A stretch of 64,000 nucleotides of DNA from a virus: positions 62,001-126,000 of IMG/VR virus record IMGVR_UViG_3300049740_003016; one strand, 5' to 3'. The position numbers were made by a program, and so were the translations under genes. Positions 19,301 to 28,892 of the stretch are shown here, piece by piece (positions within the stretch are counted from its first letter, which is position 1; each line of letters begins with the position of its first letter). The notes below the pieces were generated by a model. That model saw only the letters and a program-made list of their open reading frames with translations. It was not told the DNA's origin and did not search any database.

Positions 19301-22300
19301 AGAGCTTTCCGTCAGTTGAAAAGAAAAACTTTGCGGATCATAATTAAAAGACACAGTGATGGTGAAATTGTATTAACAGAAACTGCTGATATTATTATTG
19401 ATGAAAAAATCTTTTTGAATTTCTCAAAGGCAAAGGATATTTACATTGGAAATTATTTAGGTAGTAGTTTCAAGGGGCAGTTTGATCGTCTGCGTATATA
19501 TAACGAAGAAATTACAGAAGACGATTTTGAGCAACATATTAAATACGGACAATCTTACAGTTTGAGAACAACGGATAAATCTGTTGAAGATACCTTGTTA
19601 CTTAAAACTAATTTTGACCAACCACATGATATTTCTCTTGAAACAAATTATAAGTTTGGTTATGGAATTATACCAAACTCTTCGTTAAAAGAATCACACC
19701 CAAAATATATAAAATGCTACAATTTTAAAAAGACACAATATCCGTTTGAATTTGTCGGTGCATATAAAAAAGAATTTGCAGGATTGCCAAACTTCGGAGC
19801 CCAAGTTTTTAATAATAAAAAGATAAGAAGAGAAGAACTAAGTTTAAATTCAAATTTAAATCCATTTAATAGAGTAACAAATAAATCCTTGGATCGGGTT
19901 GGGGTTGATACAAATAAACTTGGAGTGTTTTTTGGAAAAAGTGTAACACTTAACGAAGAAATAATAAAGTTTTTTGGTAAAATAAAACTGGGAGATTACA
20001 TAGGGAACCCAGAGGACTATAACAAACGGACATATAATGAATTAAAAAAACTAAGAAATCTATTTTTCAAACATGGGTTTGGTAAAGTTGACTGGAACAA
20101 TTATATAAACAGTATCAAAGGATATTTTGACGAGTCCTTTTTTGATAACATAGAAAAGATAGTACCTGCGAGAAGTATACTAGTAAGTGGTCTTTTGGTA
20201 GAACCACTGTTGCTTGAAAGACCAAAGGTCAAGGGAACGGACTTAAACACAAATCTTGAATCAAATGTTGATAGATTTAATATTATAGAATCAACTGAAA
20301 AAATAAAACCACTAAAGAATATAAGACTTTCTGCTAAACACACAAACAAGAATATAGTAGAATTTGCAAACGCAAAAGTTTACGGACAACGAAAAACAGA
20401 TGAGAACGCAATATGCTTAAATTCAGATTTTGTGTATAAGAAAATAAAAGGAAAAACACACAAAACCGAGTTGTTTGAGAATATTGATTATGGCAATTTA
20501 CAAAGTGTTGCGTCCAATTTTGGTCATGTGAGTATAGATGGTAGGGATTATCGTGTTGAAAAAGATGAATTTACACTGAGTCATCACACAAGTTTTACAA
20601 ACGGTCTCGTAGACTATACAATTGCAAATAAAGTAAAAATAACAATAAAAATTACTAATGATAACTCTAATCACTTTTCTTCTGCGGAGGGCGAGTTCTT
20701 CTCTGGTAAAAACCTAAATGGACAACGTCTTTTTGCAAACAATGCAGAGACCTGGTTCATTTACTTTGAACCTTATATTAATCTATGGGTTCTTGTAAAC
20801 AAAGACCCACGTACAAGTGCAAATACAAATGAAATAATTTCAGACGGTTCTGTTAAGAGAATTTACTGCACAACACAAGGTACGGAATTTCCTACAAATT
20901 TCTACATAAACTCCTATACTGATGTAGTAAGAACACTGTCAGGTTCATTTGAGTCGTGGGGTGATATGTTTACAATTTCCGGAGCAACCGGAAAATTACC
21001 ACTTAACACAAATAGGATTTATCGTGCTACATCGTTGGTAAATATATTAAACGATAAATTTATTAATTTATCGGGGGGAATACTCGGTGTTGTTGATTGT
21101 GAAATAAACGGAGTTTTTGACGGAAAGTATAATGAAATTTTAGATGACGGAACACTTGTAATACACAAAAAAGGAAGTTATATATTTAGAGGACTGAGGC
21201 AAAAGATTAAATTTGACGGAACTTTCTCAGGAACTTTAAAAAGAGGATTTGTTGGATCAACTGAAACTCAGTCAGACTTTGTAATTCGAAGTGGTTATGT
21301 AAATGGAAAGAGATACGGTGGATGTTATTTTTCTGATAAAAAATTATATGGAAATATAAACGATGTCATTGAAAATGATTTAAGGTATACTGATTTAGAT
21401 TTAAGTATTTTTGATTCAAATAAGATAAACACCACATCTCAAACATTTAAGAATATTAAATTAGTACCCGTTCCTAATAAAATAGAATACAATGTTGACG
21501 AGAGTAAATTTGGTGTAAGTAAAAAAGTAAACATAGAAAGAAACTCCACCAACCAAGTATATAATATTGGATCGTTTCGATATAGAAAAACACTTGGTAC
21601 ATATTCTAACTGCTTTTACCACAGAACCAAGGATGTTTTTGTTCCTGCTTTATTTCACGAATTCGATATAAAATTAAATACTAAGATAAAAACGAATCAA
21701 ATAAGAGAGGTAAAAGTAATTGGTTATACTGATTTGATGGCAGACATTAGAACGCAGGAAAATATATCCTACAAAAGAAAATTTAAAACTGAGGTTATTA
21801 AAAATGAAACATATACAATTAGTATGTGTTTTGACTTTATATATAAAATGGAAACTAACGATTACAAAGTTAGTCCTATTATCTATTCCCGTGGTAGAAA
21901 TCTTGAAAATAATAATTACTATCGAATAACATTTGATGAATATGGTGATACTATAAGAGTAAAAGAAAATTTCTTTGATGAGAGTTGGGATTCTCTTGAC
22001 AAAATATATGAAATTGATGATTTTCGATTTTTATTATCAAAAGAAGATATTATGGCTGAGTTTGAAAATACAAATTCTTCACTTTTTTATGTTGAGATTG
22101 ATGATAAAAACTCAATTGCATTCTTAGCAAACCACGACTCGGAAGAAACAACGTCAATTGATTTTCACTCACTTGACTTTGTAAAAAATGCGACTGAAAA
22201 AAATATAAAAGGGGAGATTGAAATATTAAATACACGTGATTTATATAACCAAACTGGTAAAATATACGGTGAACAGGAACAGGGGGTGAGTTATGATACA

Positions 22301-25300
22301 CTTGAAATAAAACACAATAGGCATCATCTCATAAGTAATAACATAAAGGTTGGTGATACAATTAGACTTGATGTTTATGGAAAAAACAAAACCAAGTATG
22401 CGATTCAGACTAACCGAGAACTTACACCTGACGAAGTGGATGACTCCGAAGCAATAATTTATACAGTAGATACCTTAGATTGTCATATCACATATGACAT
22501 CAATGAAAACTTTTTAAGGTATACGGCCGAAACACTTCCATTAAAATATCATTCTTATTTTACACAAGAAAGTCCGTCTAATTACTTTTTAATAATGCCA
22601 AAGTCTGAGTATAATGGATTTGAACTAAGTGGGTATAATGGAAAGTGGAAATCTGCCAATGGGATGTATAAACAGAGTTTTATGCTAAATGATAAATACA
22701 CATACACAAACGTACATTCAGAGTGGATTGTATTTTGGAGCAAAGTCACTCCTAATTGTGAAAAAGATGGTGTAAATGGTGCATGGGTTTTAGCAAAAGA
22801 GGAAGAGTCGGGATTCACAGACAGAATTCAAAGTGATTTGGAAACTGACAAAATAAAACTATGGATGTATGGATTTGTTCGTGGAGAATTTGCATCTGAA
22901 ATTGAATACATAACAAGTCCGACAATTAATGTAGATACATTCAGTTCAGACTTTGGTGGAGATGCTGAAGAATTTTTACTTAAACAAGAAGCATCTGTAC
23001 TATATACAAAGGACCTGTGTTCGGACGAAGATTATGTAAAAAACAAAATAAAAGATAGCAATCAGAATGTGGATACCTCATTTGTTATTATTCCTAATAA
23101 AGAAGCATTTAGATTTGCAGAAAAATACGGAAAGAATACATTAAGTGTAAAGGATCAAATACTTGCCTGGAGTTTAAATATTAAGAGTGTAGAAAGCAAG
23201 TTACCCGCACGTGGTTTATACGACAAAGTAAAGCCAATGAAAGAAGTTGATGTACAGGTTGATGTGGAATATAATCAGAACTTTGATAGAGTAGTTCCGT
23301 ACGTAAGGTTGATAGGAGCAGATGTTAGTTCAACTCAATATAGAATGGTAGAAGGTGACTACTATCTTACCACACAAGAAATAAATAATTATCCTGTTTA
23401 TAGAAATCCACATGGATTTTTGATGAAACGAGATAGATATGTTGATGAGGAAACCGGTGATGCAAATTATTTGTGGGTGATCGCACAAGACGCACAACCA
23501 CTAACCACTAAAAATGAAGATCTAACCAACAAGAACCGACTTGTTTTTATTTCATATAACGGAACTTGTGCGAGTGATGATTTTAATTTTAGAGTTGGTT
23601 ATGATATGAATCCAAATGTAGATACCACCCGTGACAGAAATGATATGCTGGCAGATGCTTTTAGGGATGCCGTATTACTTGATGATCAAGAAGTAAATGT
23701 TAGGTGGGGATATGACAGAAACGAACAAGCCTGCTCTACCTGTGAGGATATAGCAACACCAGATTTTAAAATTACAGTAAGTCCAGATAATTTATATACA
23801 TCATATGCAGGAAAAAAGAAGTTTATTACAATTTACCAAGGGGAGGTTGATGCAGAAGTTGGTATCAATGAATTAAATCCAAATATATCTGCAAAGCAAT
23901 TCGGTGGATTATATAGTCACGTCACTGGAAGTTATTGTGATTCTGAAATTTGCTATCATCAAGAAAGTGGTGGATCGGTTATGAAGAAATCACCTGCGGG
24001 TTGGATCATAGAACCAACGGTAGTTGGAAGTGGTAACAAGTTTACGACATACATATCAAGCAATCATATAGATGTAAAATCAAAGGGGTTGATATTTCAA
24101 CATCCAAAATACGGAATGTATAAGTCAGAAAGTGGGGAGTTGGCATTTATTTATTACGAAAAAAATGAATATTCAGACATCAAAATATGCATTGATTCTG
24201 ATAATGAAAATTTAAGATCAAAATTTTCTAAAACAACTTATGTGCAAAATAATAGAGTTGTGTATCAAAATGAAAATGGTTGGTTGGTATTCTATAATAT
24301 AGAAGAAGTTTCGGGTGATGAATATTGGTGCATAAATGATACTTTATCTGATAGAAATGTAAAATACAAAGCAGATATTAGATGGAAAAATGAACTTAAT
24401 TTTAAAGAAGGGGACCGTCATTATGATGAGGAGTTTGGTGTCTATTACCAAAAGACTACAAATATAGACTATAATGAAAAAAATGCAATTGTAGTAAATA
24501 TGAAGATTAATCTCGATGAAGAAAATCCAACTAACATATTGAACTTGGATAGATTTGATGTTAATACATTTAGTTATCGTTTAACATACGACTCCACATT
24601 TAGACAAGAATCAACCGCATTGGAAATTCTACCAGTGTTATCAAGGGTTGAAAATAAGTATATATCGGAACTACCTGTGTCAATAAATTATGATCCTGAA
24701 ACATTTTATCTGGAGTATCCTAATTTGGTTGATATTCATGTTTTATCTGATGGGTCGTTTGAATATAATGAAACAGGTAATACTAATTTAACACTTTCAT
24801 TAAATTCTTTTGGAACGACTAAAAACTTTGATATGAAGATTGATATTGAAAATACATTTGGTCATGTCAAAGTTGATTCGACCGATATGTTCTCTGCGGA
24901 CTTTAAACGGAACAATACTGATCAAGAAAGAGAGGACGGATATATTGACATAAATAAACTATATGAAAAGTATTATATTGACGAAGTAAACTATACACTT
25001 GAAGTTGGTGTAAAAACGAGAAGAGAACCAATCGTGGTAGAAAAGAATATAAGAAAAATAAATCAACAAAGCAAATTTGAAGAATTATTTTTGGATGATT
25101 CCGATGAAGATGAACGTGAAATTAAGATTACATTTGATGAAGACCTTAGTTATAAGGTAAATAAAAATTATGCTTTAACTGACATTACAAAATTAAAAGT
25201 AAACAATGATATTGTATCAAGAAATATTTCAAAAGATCATCTATCATATAAAAGAAGATTTAAAAGAACCACGACACAAAACAATGTTTCAACAACTATT

Positions 25301-25609
25301 TCACAAGAAGGAATACAAGATTTTACATCACCAATAACAAGAACCCGTAGAGTATTTCCAAGAACTGACTTTAATAGTGGTTCGTTTGATTCATTTTGGT
25401 TTATTGATGATATACCTGTTGCTAATCAGACCGATGAGCAAAAACCTGTAATCATTAGAAAGGGTGTGTATGAACTACCAACTGATGTTCTTGATAAACT
25501 TGAATTTTATTATTCATTTAATGATTCGGATGTAGAATTTGTTGAGGCATTTCCAACTCACACTCCGTCACCAACTAAAACAGAAACCAAAACACCAACT
25601 GATGACTAA
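16343..25609 (+). CDS. Giant baseplate/tail-fibre protein with LamG-like domain (3088 aa)
   Basis: At 3088 residues this is the largest gene here; a GGAG ribosome-binding site precedes the ATG. A helical part (~250-560) precedes a conserved segment around 800-835 (RRILNNLPLILKTKGTRES) typical of phage tail proteins that dock onto the wedge. Next come a LamG/concanavalin-like beta-sandwich (~870-1070), then long beta-rich repeats including several NG-x-Y ... W-V-L modules. The C-terminus ends in a short Pro-Thr tail (HTPSPTKTETKTPTDD) like the frameshift product upstream. Position after gp6 matches gene 7 in T4, but sequence identity with gp7 is not claimed. The likely role is a wedge-linked adsorption apparatus that binds host glycans. 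Confidence 0.7.
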   Translation: MVDFMKYIQQTPSDNKKLTRGFSVNESTLSIGFENEPTQYNFGLSPKDSIEFSVFSSEGIRLAWKVVDDEPNFEVLNLDYTNLDGDRISGQARLFTSNYPSIDGSVVVSPSIDARSVGIDSGYYYMRYSFLNDIVGSSANKSKLLIKEISNSRTEIKVIPECLKTSLRAEDISLSFDYINFTTKKLPVSHLYNFTDKLLREDKNLLSQEFDTEMSEIISDYEDSIELTLEMLGTTTRKQVFIEIDSVRKRVFELYKNTLISEYNEVYTRTDFYVQYINCINYEISKQKRLADSSVDPRIIDLYKSVLVTLYDSDYLNRLFVDRFELYFNNYANFGQGELFPILGTQLANENIGDEDKHTPLIIKLSDALPANITVGSRLYISNKLYSDDVVQKVTYFKEIKSSLTKLRGPNRSQIIKNNGTKEYTKEELDTESGVDEIDESTTKISTYFNKNINTGITSFEEFSDFVKFSSAKRQLDLFIQRFSKISKLINVISSYEYSIETLAKKVEDNLLPEKEASSSISILQKLELKEKLKELDTELLSLSEYERYLLYTDSPRAYPRTDNVYVSGITGKNRLANGRYEKYSFFNDKNSFKHWLGDWYLWWDATSFEWVLSVDPYSRKETFFSFKSESYFFETDVRWGNHLGFGGDEYVKISKETLEYGPEKGKLAPEYIPDDISKWSTASRGYAWYIDMATEAAYYDKSNDDFLGLNIPEFLIRDDQNEDFLKLLSAVGTIFDVIDNYIKNMGNSREIRNNPEKGIPDELVYYFLNSFGINFTGKNTRGDVVSKLKIKDKESTEYKRNQIWRRILNNLPLILKTKGTRESIEALMRCYDIPEQLFVTREYGGASLEDSSSNFSEFSFDTYDYSLSIENEDEYLEVPWNHNDLKPKSIEFKLFISSESQINKTSADDETTETYAREFQTIISNENWKFGIMRFSDYDEGWWRFYISYQVDGESQETHKLIPDLDKNPLDIKHSDGYDVLIQVSRAFRQLKRKTLRIIIKRHSDGEIVLTETADIIIDEKIFLNFSKAKDIYIGNYLGSSFKGQFDRLRIYNEEITEDDFEQHIKYGQSYSLRTTDKSVEDTLLLKTNFDQPHDISLETNYKFGYGIIPNSSLKESHPKYIKCYNFKKTQYPFEFVGAYKKEFAGLPNFGAQVFNNKKIRREELSLNSNLNPFNRVTNKSLDRVGVDTNKLGVFFGKSVTLNEEIIKFFGKIKLGDYIGNPEDYNKRTYNELKKLRNLFFKHGFGKVDWNNYINSIKGYFDESFFDNIEKIVPARSILVSGLLVEPLLLERPKVKGTDLNTNLESNVDRFNIIESTEKIKPLKNIRLSAKHTNKNIVEFANAKVYGQRKTDENAICLNSDFVYKKIKGKTHKTELFENIDYGNLQSVASNFGHVSIDGRDYRVEKDEFTLSHHTSFTNGLVDYTIANKVKITIKITNDNSNHFSSAEGEFFSGKNLNGQRLFANNAETWFIYFEPYINLWVLVNKDPRTSANTNEIISDGSVKRIYCTTQGTEFPTNFYINSYTDVVRTLSGSFESWGDMFTISGATGKLPLNTNRIYRATSLVNILNDKFINLSGGILGVVDCEINGVFDGKYNEILDDGTLVIHKKGSYIFRGLRQKIKFDGTFSGTLKRGFVGSTETQSDFVIRSGYVNGKRYGGCYFSDKKLYGNINDVIENDLRYTDLDLSIFDSNKINTTSQTFKNIKLVPVPNKIEYNVDESKFGVSKKVNIERNSTNQVYNIGSFRYRKTLGTYSNCFYHRTKDVFVPALFHEFDIKLNTKIKTNQIREVKVIGYTDLMADIRTQENISYKRKFKTEVIKNETYTISMCFDFIYKMETNDYKVSPIIYSRGRNLENNNYYRITFDEYGDTIRVKENFFDESWDSLDKIYEIDDFRFLLSKEDIMAEFENTNSSLFYVEIDDKNSIAFLANHDSEETTSIDFHSLDFVKNATEKNIKGEIEILNTRDLYNQTGKIYGEQEQGVSYDTLEIKHNRHHLISNNIKVGDTIRLDVYGKNKTKYAIQTNRELTPDEVDDSEAIIYTVDTLDCHITYDINENFLRYTAETLPLKYHSYFTQESPSNYFLIMPKSEYNGFELSGYNGKWKSANGMYKQSFMLNDKYTYTNVHSEWIVFWSKVTPNCEKDGVNGAWVLAKEEESGFTDRIQSDLETDKIKLWMYGFVRGEFASEIEYITSPTINVDTFSSDFGGDAEEFLLKQEASVLYTKDLCSDEDYVKNKIKDSNQNVDTSFVIIPNKEAFRFAEKYGKNTLSVKDQILAWSLNIKSVESKLPARGLYDKVKPMKEVDVQVDVEYNQNFDRVVPYVRLIGADVSSTQYRMVEGDYYLTTQEINNYPVYRNPHGFLMKRDRYVDEETGDANYLWVIAQDAQPLTTKNEDLTNKNRLVFISYNGTCASDDFNFRVGYDMNPNVDTTRDRNDMLADAFRDAVLLDDQEVNVRWGYDRNEQACSTCEDIATPDFKITVSPDNLYTSYAGKKKFITIYQGEVDAEVGINELNPNISAKQFGGLYSHVTGSYCDSEICYHQESGGSVMKKSPAGWIIEPTVVGSGNKFTTYISSNHIDVKSKGLIFQHPKYGMYKSESGELAFIYYEKNEYSDIKICIDSDNENLRSKFSKTTYVQNNRVVYQNENGWLVFYNIEEVSGDEYWCINDTLSDRNVKYKADIRWKNELNFKEGDRHYDEEFGVYYQKTTNIDYNEKNAIVVNMKINLDEENPTNILNLDRFDVNTFSYRLTYDSTFRQESTALEILPVLSRVENKYISELPVSINYDPETFYLEYPNLVDIHVLSDGSFEYNETGNTNLTLSLNSFGTTKNFDMKIDIENTFGHVKVDSTDMFSADFKRNNTDQEREDGYIDINKLYEKYYIDEVNYTLEVGVKTRREPIVVEKNIRKINQQSKFEELFLDDSDEDEREIKITFDEDLSYKVNKNYALTDITKLKVNNDIVSRNISKDHLSYKRRFKRTTTQNNVSTTISQEGIQDFTSPITRTRRVFPRTDFNSGSFDSFWFIDDIPVANQTDEQKPVIIRKGVYELPTDVLDKLEFYYSFNDSDVEFVEAFPTHTPSPTKTETKTPTDD

Positions 25610-26603
25610 ATTATATAAAGTAAAAGATATTACCGACAAGGTAAAGGACACAGAGTTGTATGGTCATGTAGCAAATAAACTACAAAATGATTTGACTACA
25701 CGATTTGCTGTGTTGCGTAATTTTAGTGATGAAAAAAATGATACAATTCCCACGGAACGAATGGAAATAAAAAATATTTCATCAGGAGTTGAATCAGAAT
25801 TGTTTTACACAAACGAACTTACATTATCGTGTTGGATCTATTTAACCGGGGAATCTGAGGCAAGTTGTGGTGTAATGACCAATGGAGATAATACAAACAG
25901 ATGTGGGTTGTTGATAAACGCAAATGAGGAAACGGGTGACGATTCCGAATCAGGACCGATTGGATACACTTGGGAAAATAAATTAGAACAAAACTCAGAC
26001 GGAGATGGTGTGTGGTCAATACAAGACTTTACATTTGGTATCGGTTTACCAAAACAAAAATGGACTCATTTGGTAATAATGATATATCCTTCGGGAAAAG
26101 CAAGATTGTTTATTGATAATATTTATCGTGCTTCATTTGACGAGGGGATAGTAAGAGATAAGGTTTCGTTTTCTAAAATTGAACTTGGAAGATTTAATGG
26201 ATATGCTGATAATATTATGTGCTTTTCGACTACACTTGATTACGGAAATGTAGATATTGACCAAGAAGCAGTATCAGATTTTGCTACACTTTATTATACA
26301 AGCAGAACTGAACCAAAAAAAGCAATAGTGGAGACACCAATTGTACCAAAAAAACAAACTGCTGATAATATACCTTTTTTTTATATGCAATCTGATGAGT
26401 ATATAGAGGCCGCAACACTGTACGACGAAAATACACGGAAAAAGATAGAAAGTGGTATGACAAGGAAAGAAGCAATTGATTCACAGACGCAAGAAGAACT
26501 AATGGTACAAAAATATGCAATTGAGGGTGGGGTTAATGATAAAACTCGGGTTTATGCAGATAATGAGTTCATGACATTTCCCGGAGAACTAAAGAAATTG
26601 TAA
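25602..26603 (+). CDS. LamG/concanavalin-like domain tail protein
   Basis: ATG 25602 overlaps the giant gene's stop by 8 bp; the longer in-frame extension is a shadow of that gene. 333 residues. Residues ~60-225 carry a LamG-like jellyroll: LTLSCWIYLTGE, KWTHLVIMIYPSGKARLFID and KIELGRFNGYADNIMCF. Such domains bind glycans or trimerise fibres. The C-terminal ~100 residues are charged and helical. It is probably a fibre or adhesin partner of the preceding giant protein. Confidence 0.7.
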   Translation: MTKLYKVKDITDKVKDTELYGHVANKLQNDLTTRFAVLRNFSDEKNDTIPTERMEIKNISSGVESELFYTNELTLSCWIYLTGESEASCGVMTNGDNTNRCGLLINANEETGDDSESGPIGYTWENKLEQNSDGDGVWSIQDFTFGIGLPKQKWTHLVIMIYPSGKARLFIDNIYRASFDEGIVRDKVSFSKIELGRFNGYADNIMCFSTTLDYGNVDIDQEAVSDFATLYYTSRTEPKKAIVETPIVPKKQTADNIPFFYMQSDEYIEAATLYDENTRKKIESGMTRKEAIDSQTQEELMVQKYAIEGGVNDKTRVYADNEFMTFPGELKKL

Positions 26604-26639
26604 ATTGTGACTTTAATGTAAATAAAAAACCAATATATA

Positions 26640-26648
26640 AATATTTAT
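26640..26648 (+). promoter_or_regulatory. AATATTTAT variant of the late-promoter-like element
   Basis: AATATTTATTA in the 67 nt gap before the gene at 26671, 22 nt from its ATG. One base differs from TATATTTAT. Confidence 0.35.
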
Positions 26649-26670
26649 TAGAAAGAATATATATATTGTT

Positions 26671-27363
26671 ATGGGTTATTTAAATAATGAAACTATTACA
26701 GTTGAGGCAACACTCACAAAACGGGGTCGTGCGTTATTAGCATCAGACTCTGGATTAAATATTACAAGTTTTGCATTGGCTGACGATGAAATTGACTACA
26801 AATTGTATGATCCGAACCATCCAGGTGGTTCTCAGTATTATGATGCAGCTATTAGAAATATGCCAATATTCGAACCACTTTCAGACGAAACACAGGCATT
26901 AAAATATAAATTGGTAACTTTACCAGCAGGTACTCAGTATATTCCATTGATAAAACTTGGTCAACAGAGTATCACACTTGACAAAAACTACAACGGAGTT
27001 GTTTCAATATCACCAACCACAGATCCTGTATATAACACTACACTTGGATACACGGCAGTATTGTCTGATAAAAGAGTTGGTTCTATAACAGGTTCTGGTG
27101 TAGACGGAACGGCAGCTGCCTCTTCTGCATTGTTTCTCGGAGATACTTCAAGTGACCAAGCACAAACAGTAGTCGGTTTGACATTTACATTTAGACCAAA
27201 TTCTGCAATCGACAAAGACAGAACTGCAACCTTAACAATAATAGGAAACGAAAGTGGCGGGTCGGTCACGATACCTGTACGAGTTTTCACAGATGATTTA
27301 GCAGAAAGTGGATTGTCAGATTCACTTGGACTCGATTCGTCATCTACAAGTTCAAGTTACTGA
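26671..27363 (+). CDS. Conserved virion structural protein (GRALLASDSG type)
   Basis: 230 residues. The N-terminus (LTKRGRALLASDSG ... FALADDEIDY) is a pattern I associate with structural proteins of marine and other T4-like phages whose exact role is not assigned. The rest is beta-rich and ends in a Ser-rich tail. It has its own promoter-like element upstream. The next gene starts 2 nt after its stop. A tail or fibre-base role is inferred from position. Confidence 0.6.
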   Translation: MGYLNNETITVEATLTKRGRALLASDSGLNITSFALADDEIDYKLYDPNHPGGSQYYDAAIRNMPIFEPLSDETQALKYKLVTLPAGTQYIPLIKLGQQSITLDKNYNGVVSISPTTDPVYNTTLGYTAVLSDKRVGSITGSGVDGTAAASSALFLGDTSSDQAQTVVGLTFTFRPNSAIDKDRTATLTIIGNESGGSVTIPVRVFTDDLAESGLSDSLGLDSSSTSSSY

Positions 27364-27364
27364 T

Positions 27365-28861
27365 ATGATATATAAGCAAATAGAAGAATCGGATAAAGTT
27401 TTTGGACGATCACTGAGAGTTTCTTCTGGAACTTTCAATGAGGGGTTTCAACTTAAGTCAATGCACATTGATCAAGATGAACTTACCACCAAGATGGCGA
27501 AGTATGTTTTAACTGGTGCAGGTTCTGCATCAAATATATCAGACGCAGAACTTAGTAATTTAGATGCAGATGAACTTGAAGCATTTTCTTCTGATACAAT
27601 ATATGATTCTTACGAGAGTGCTTTTTTATTACAAGGTTATTCCCCACACATTGTTGCAACACAAAATTATCAACATGGACATTGGACTGATGTTTCTTTT
27701 GGTGATTACTACGCAAATGTTTATGATGAGCAAACCAAACTTGGTGATATAGAAAATGAAAATGCTCAAGTACAATTTTCTGTTTCTTATGGTCACAAGC
27801 ATGGTCATGGTAGCAGACAAGGTAATAGATCAGCATCTGTTACACAGGCAATATATAATCAATATAGAAATATTTTACTTGGACCTGGTGACGATTCATT
27901 TACATTCACATCAGACAACTCTGCTCTTTCGGGTGCGGACAGAGATTCTTTTTTTGTTATTAACTTTGCATCATCTGCACTTAAAGATAAAATAGATGAA
28001 GGAAACCTTGAATTTACTCTTAGTCTAAATGCAAGGTTTGAATATACACTTGATAACAATAGAACATTCATTGAACAAACTTTTACCCAAACATTTAGAG
28101 ACGATTCTCGTTTTGAAACCGAGATATTATCTACAACCGGTGAGAAAAAAGTAGAAAAATCTTTTAACATAGTTAAGGGTACACTCGCAGATGGTGCTCC
28201 ACAGACGGTAGACAAATATGCCGTAGGAACTGGTGACGGAGCAGGTGAGGGTTTCGGATTAATGTATCCTGATCTTGGATTGATTATTTTAAATCCATAT
28301 GCACTTGCGTGTGAATTTGGTACTAGAATAGAAACATGGTACGATGAATGGTACTCAACATCAAAAACAAATATTTTTCCTTCAAAAGAAAATAATGTTG
28401 GAAGAGCAATTTCATGGTCAGGAAACATAAACCCAACATCAACTGATTCAAGTGTATCTGATGATTTAAAACTGGGAATCGAGAGAAACCATCAGAACTT
28501 TTTAAAATTGTTCTATATGCTAAAGAGTGGAGGTGACTTTAAATCAAGAAGCAGTGAACTCGTCCCATCCAAGCACTATTTTATACGAGTGCGAAATACT
28601 GATTTTAATTATAGTAACAACCCAAGTTATATAATTCAATCAAAAGAGGCAAGAGAACTTGCGTCAACAACTGGTATGCCACTTGAGTATTATACTGGTA
28701 GATTGCGGTATGATAATTTTGTCAACGATCCGAGAACATATATTACTACAATAGGATTGTATAATGATAACAATGAACTACTTGCCGTGGCAAAAATGAG
28801 TGTACCTGTATTAAAAACATTTGATTCCGAAACTTTAATAAAAGTAAGATTAGATTTCTAA
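27365..28861 (+). CDS. Tail-fibre-region structural protein with IGLY C-terminal motif
   Basis: ATG 27365 is chosen because the upstream 57 nt of the longer frame overlap the preceding gene. 498 residues. A His/Gly-rich loop (YGHKHGHGSRQG) lies near residue 145. The C-terminus (TTIGLYNDNNELLAVAK ... LIKVRLDF) is shared with the end of the 1370-residue protein downstream, suggesting a common docking or folding domain. No enzyme motif was found. Confidence 0.6.
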   Translation: MIYKQIEESDKVFGRSLRVSSGTFNEGFQLKSMHIDQDELTTKMAKYVLTGAGSASNISDAELSNLDADELEAFSSDTIYDSYESAFLLQGYSPHIVATQNYQHGHWTDVSFGDYYANVYDEQTKLGDIENENAQVQFSVSYGHKHGHGSRQGNRSASVTQAIYNQYRNILLGPGDDSFTFTSDNSALSGADRDSFFVINFASSALKDKIDEGNLEFTLSLNARFEYTLDNNRTFIEQTFTQTFRDDSRFETEILSTTGEKKVEKSFNIVKGTLADGAPQTVDKYAVGTGDGAGEGFGLMYPDLGLIILNPYALACEFGTRIETWYDEWYSTSKTNIFPSKENNVGRAISWSGNINPTSTDSSVSDDLKLGIERNHQNFLKLFYMLKSGGDFKSRSSELVPSKHYFIRVRNTDFNYSNNPSYIIQSKEARELASTTGMPLEYYTGRLRYDNFVNDPRTYITTIGLYNDNNELLAVAKMSVPVLKTFDSETLIKVRLDF

Positions 28862-28878
28862 GTATTTTCTAAGAAAAA

Positions 28879-28887
28879 TATATTTAT
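28879..28887 (+). promoter_or_regulatory. TATATTTAT late-promoter-like element
   Basis: TATATTTAT ends 5 nt before the ATG at 28893. There is no Shine-Dalgarno site, so the transcript would be leaderless. Confidence 0.5.
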
Positions 28888-28892
28888 ATTTT

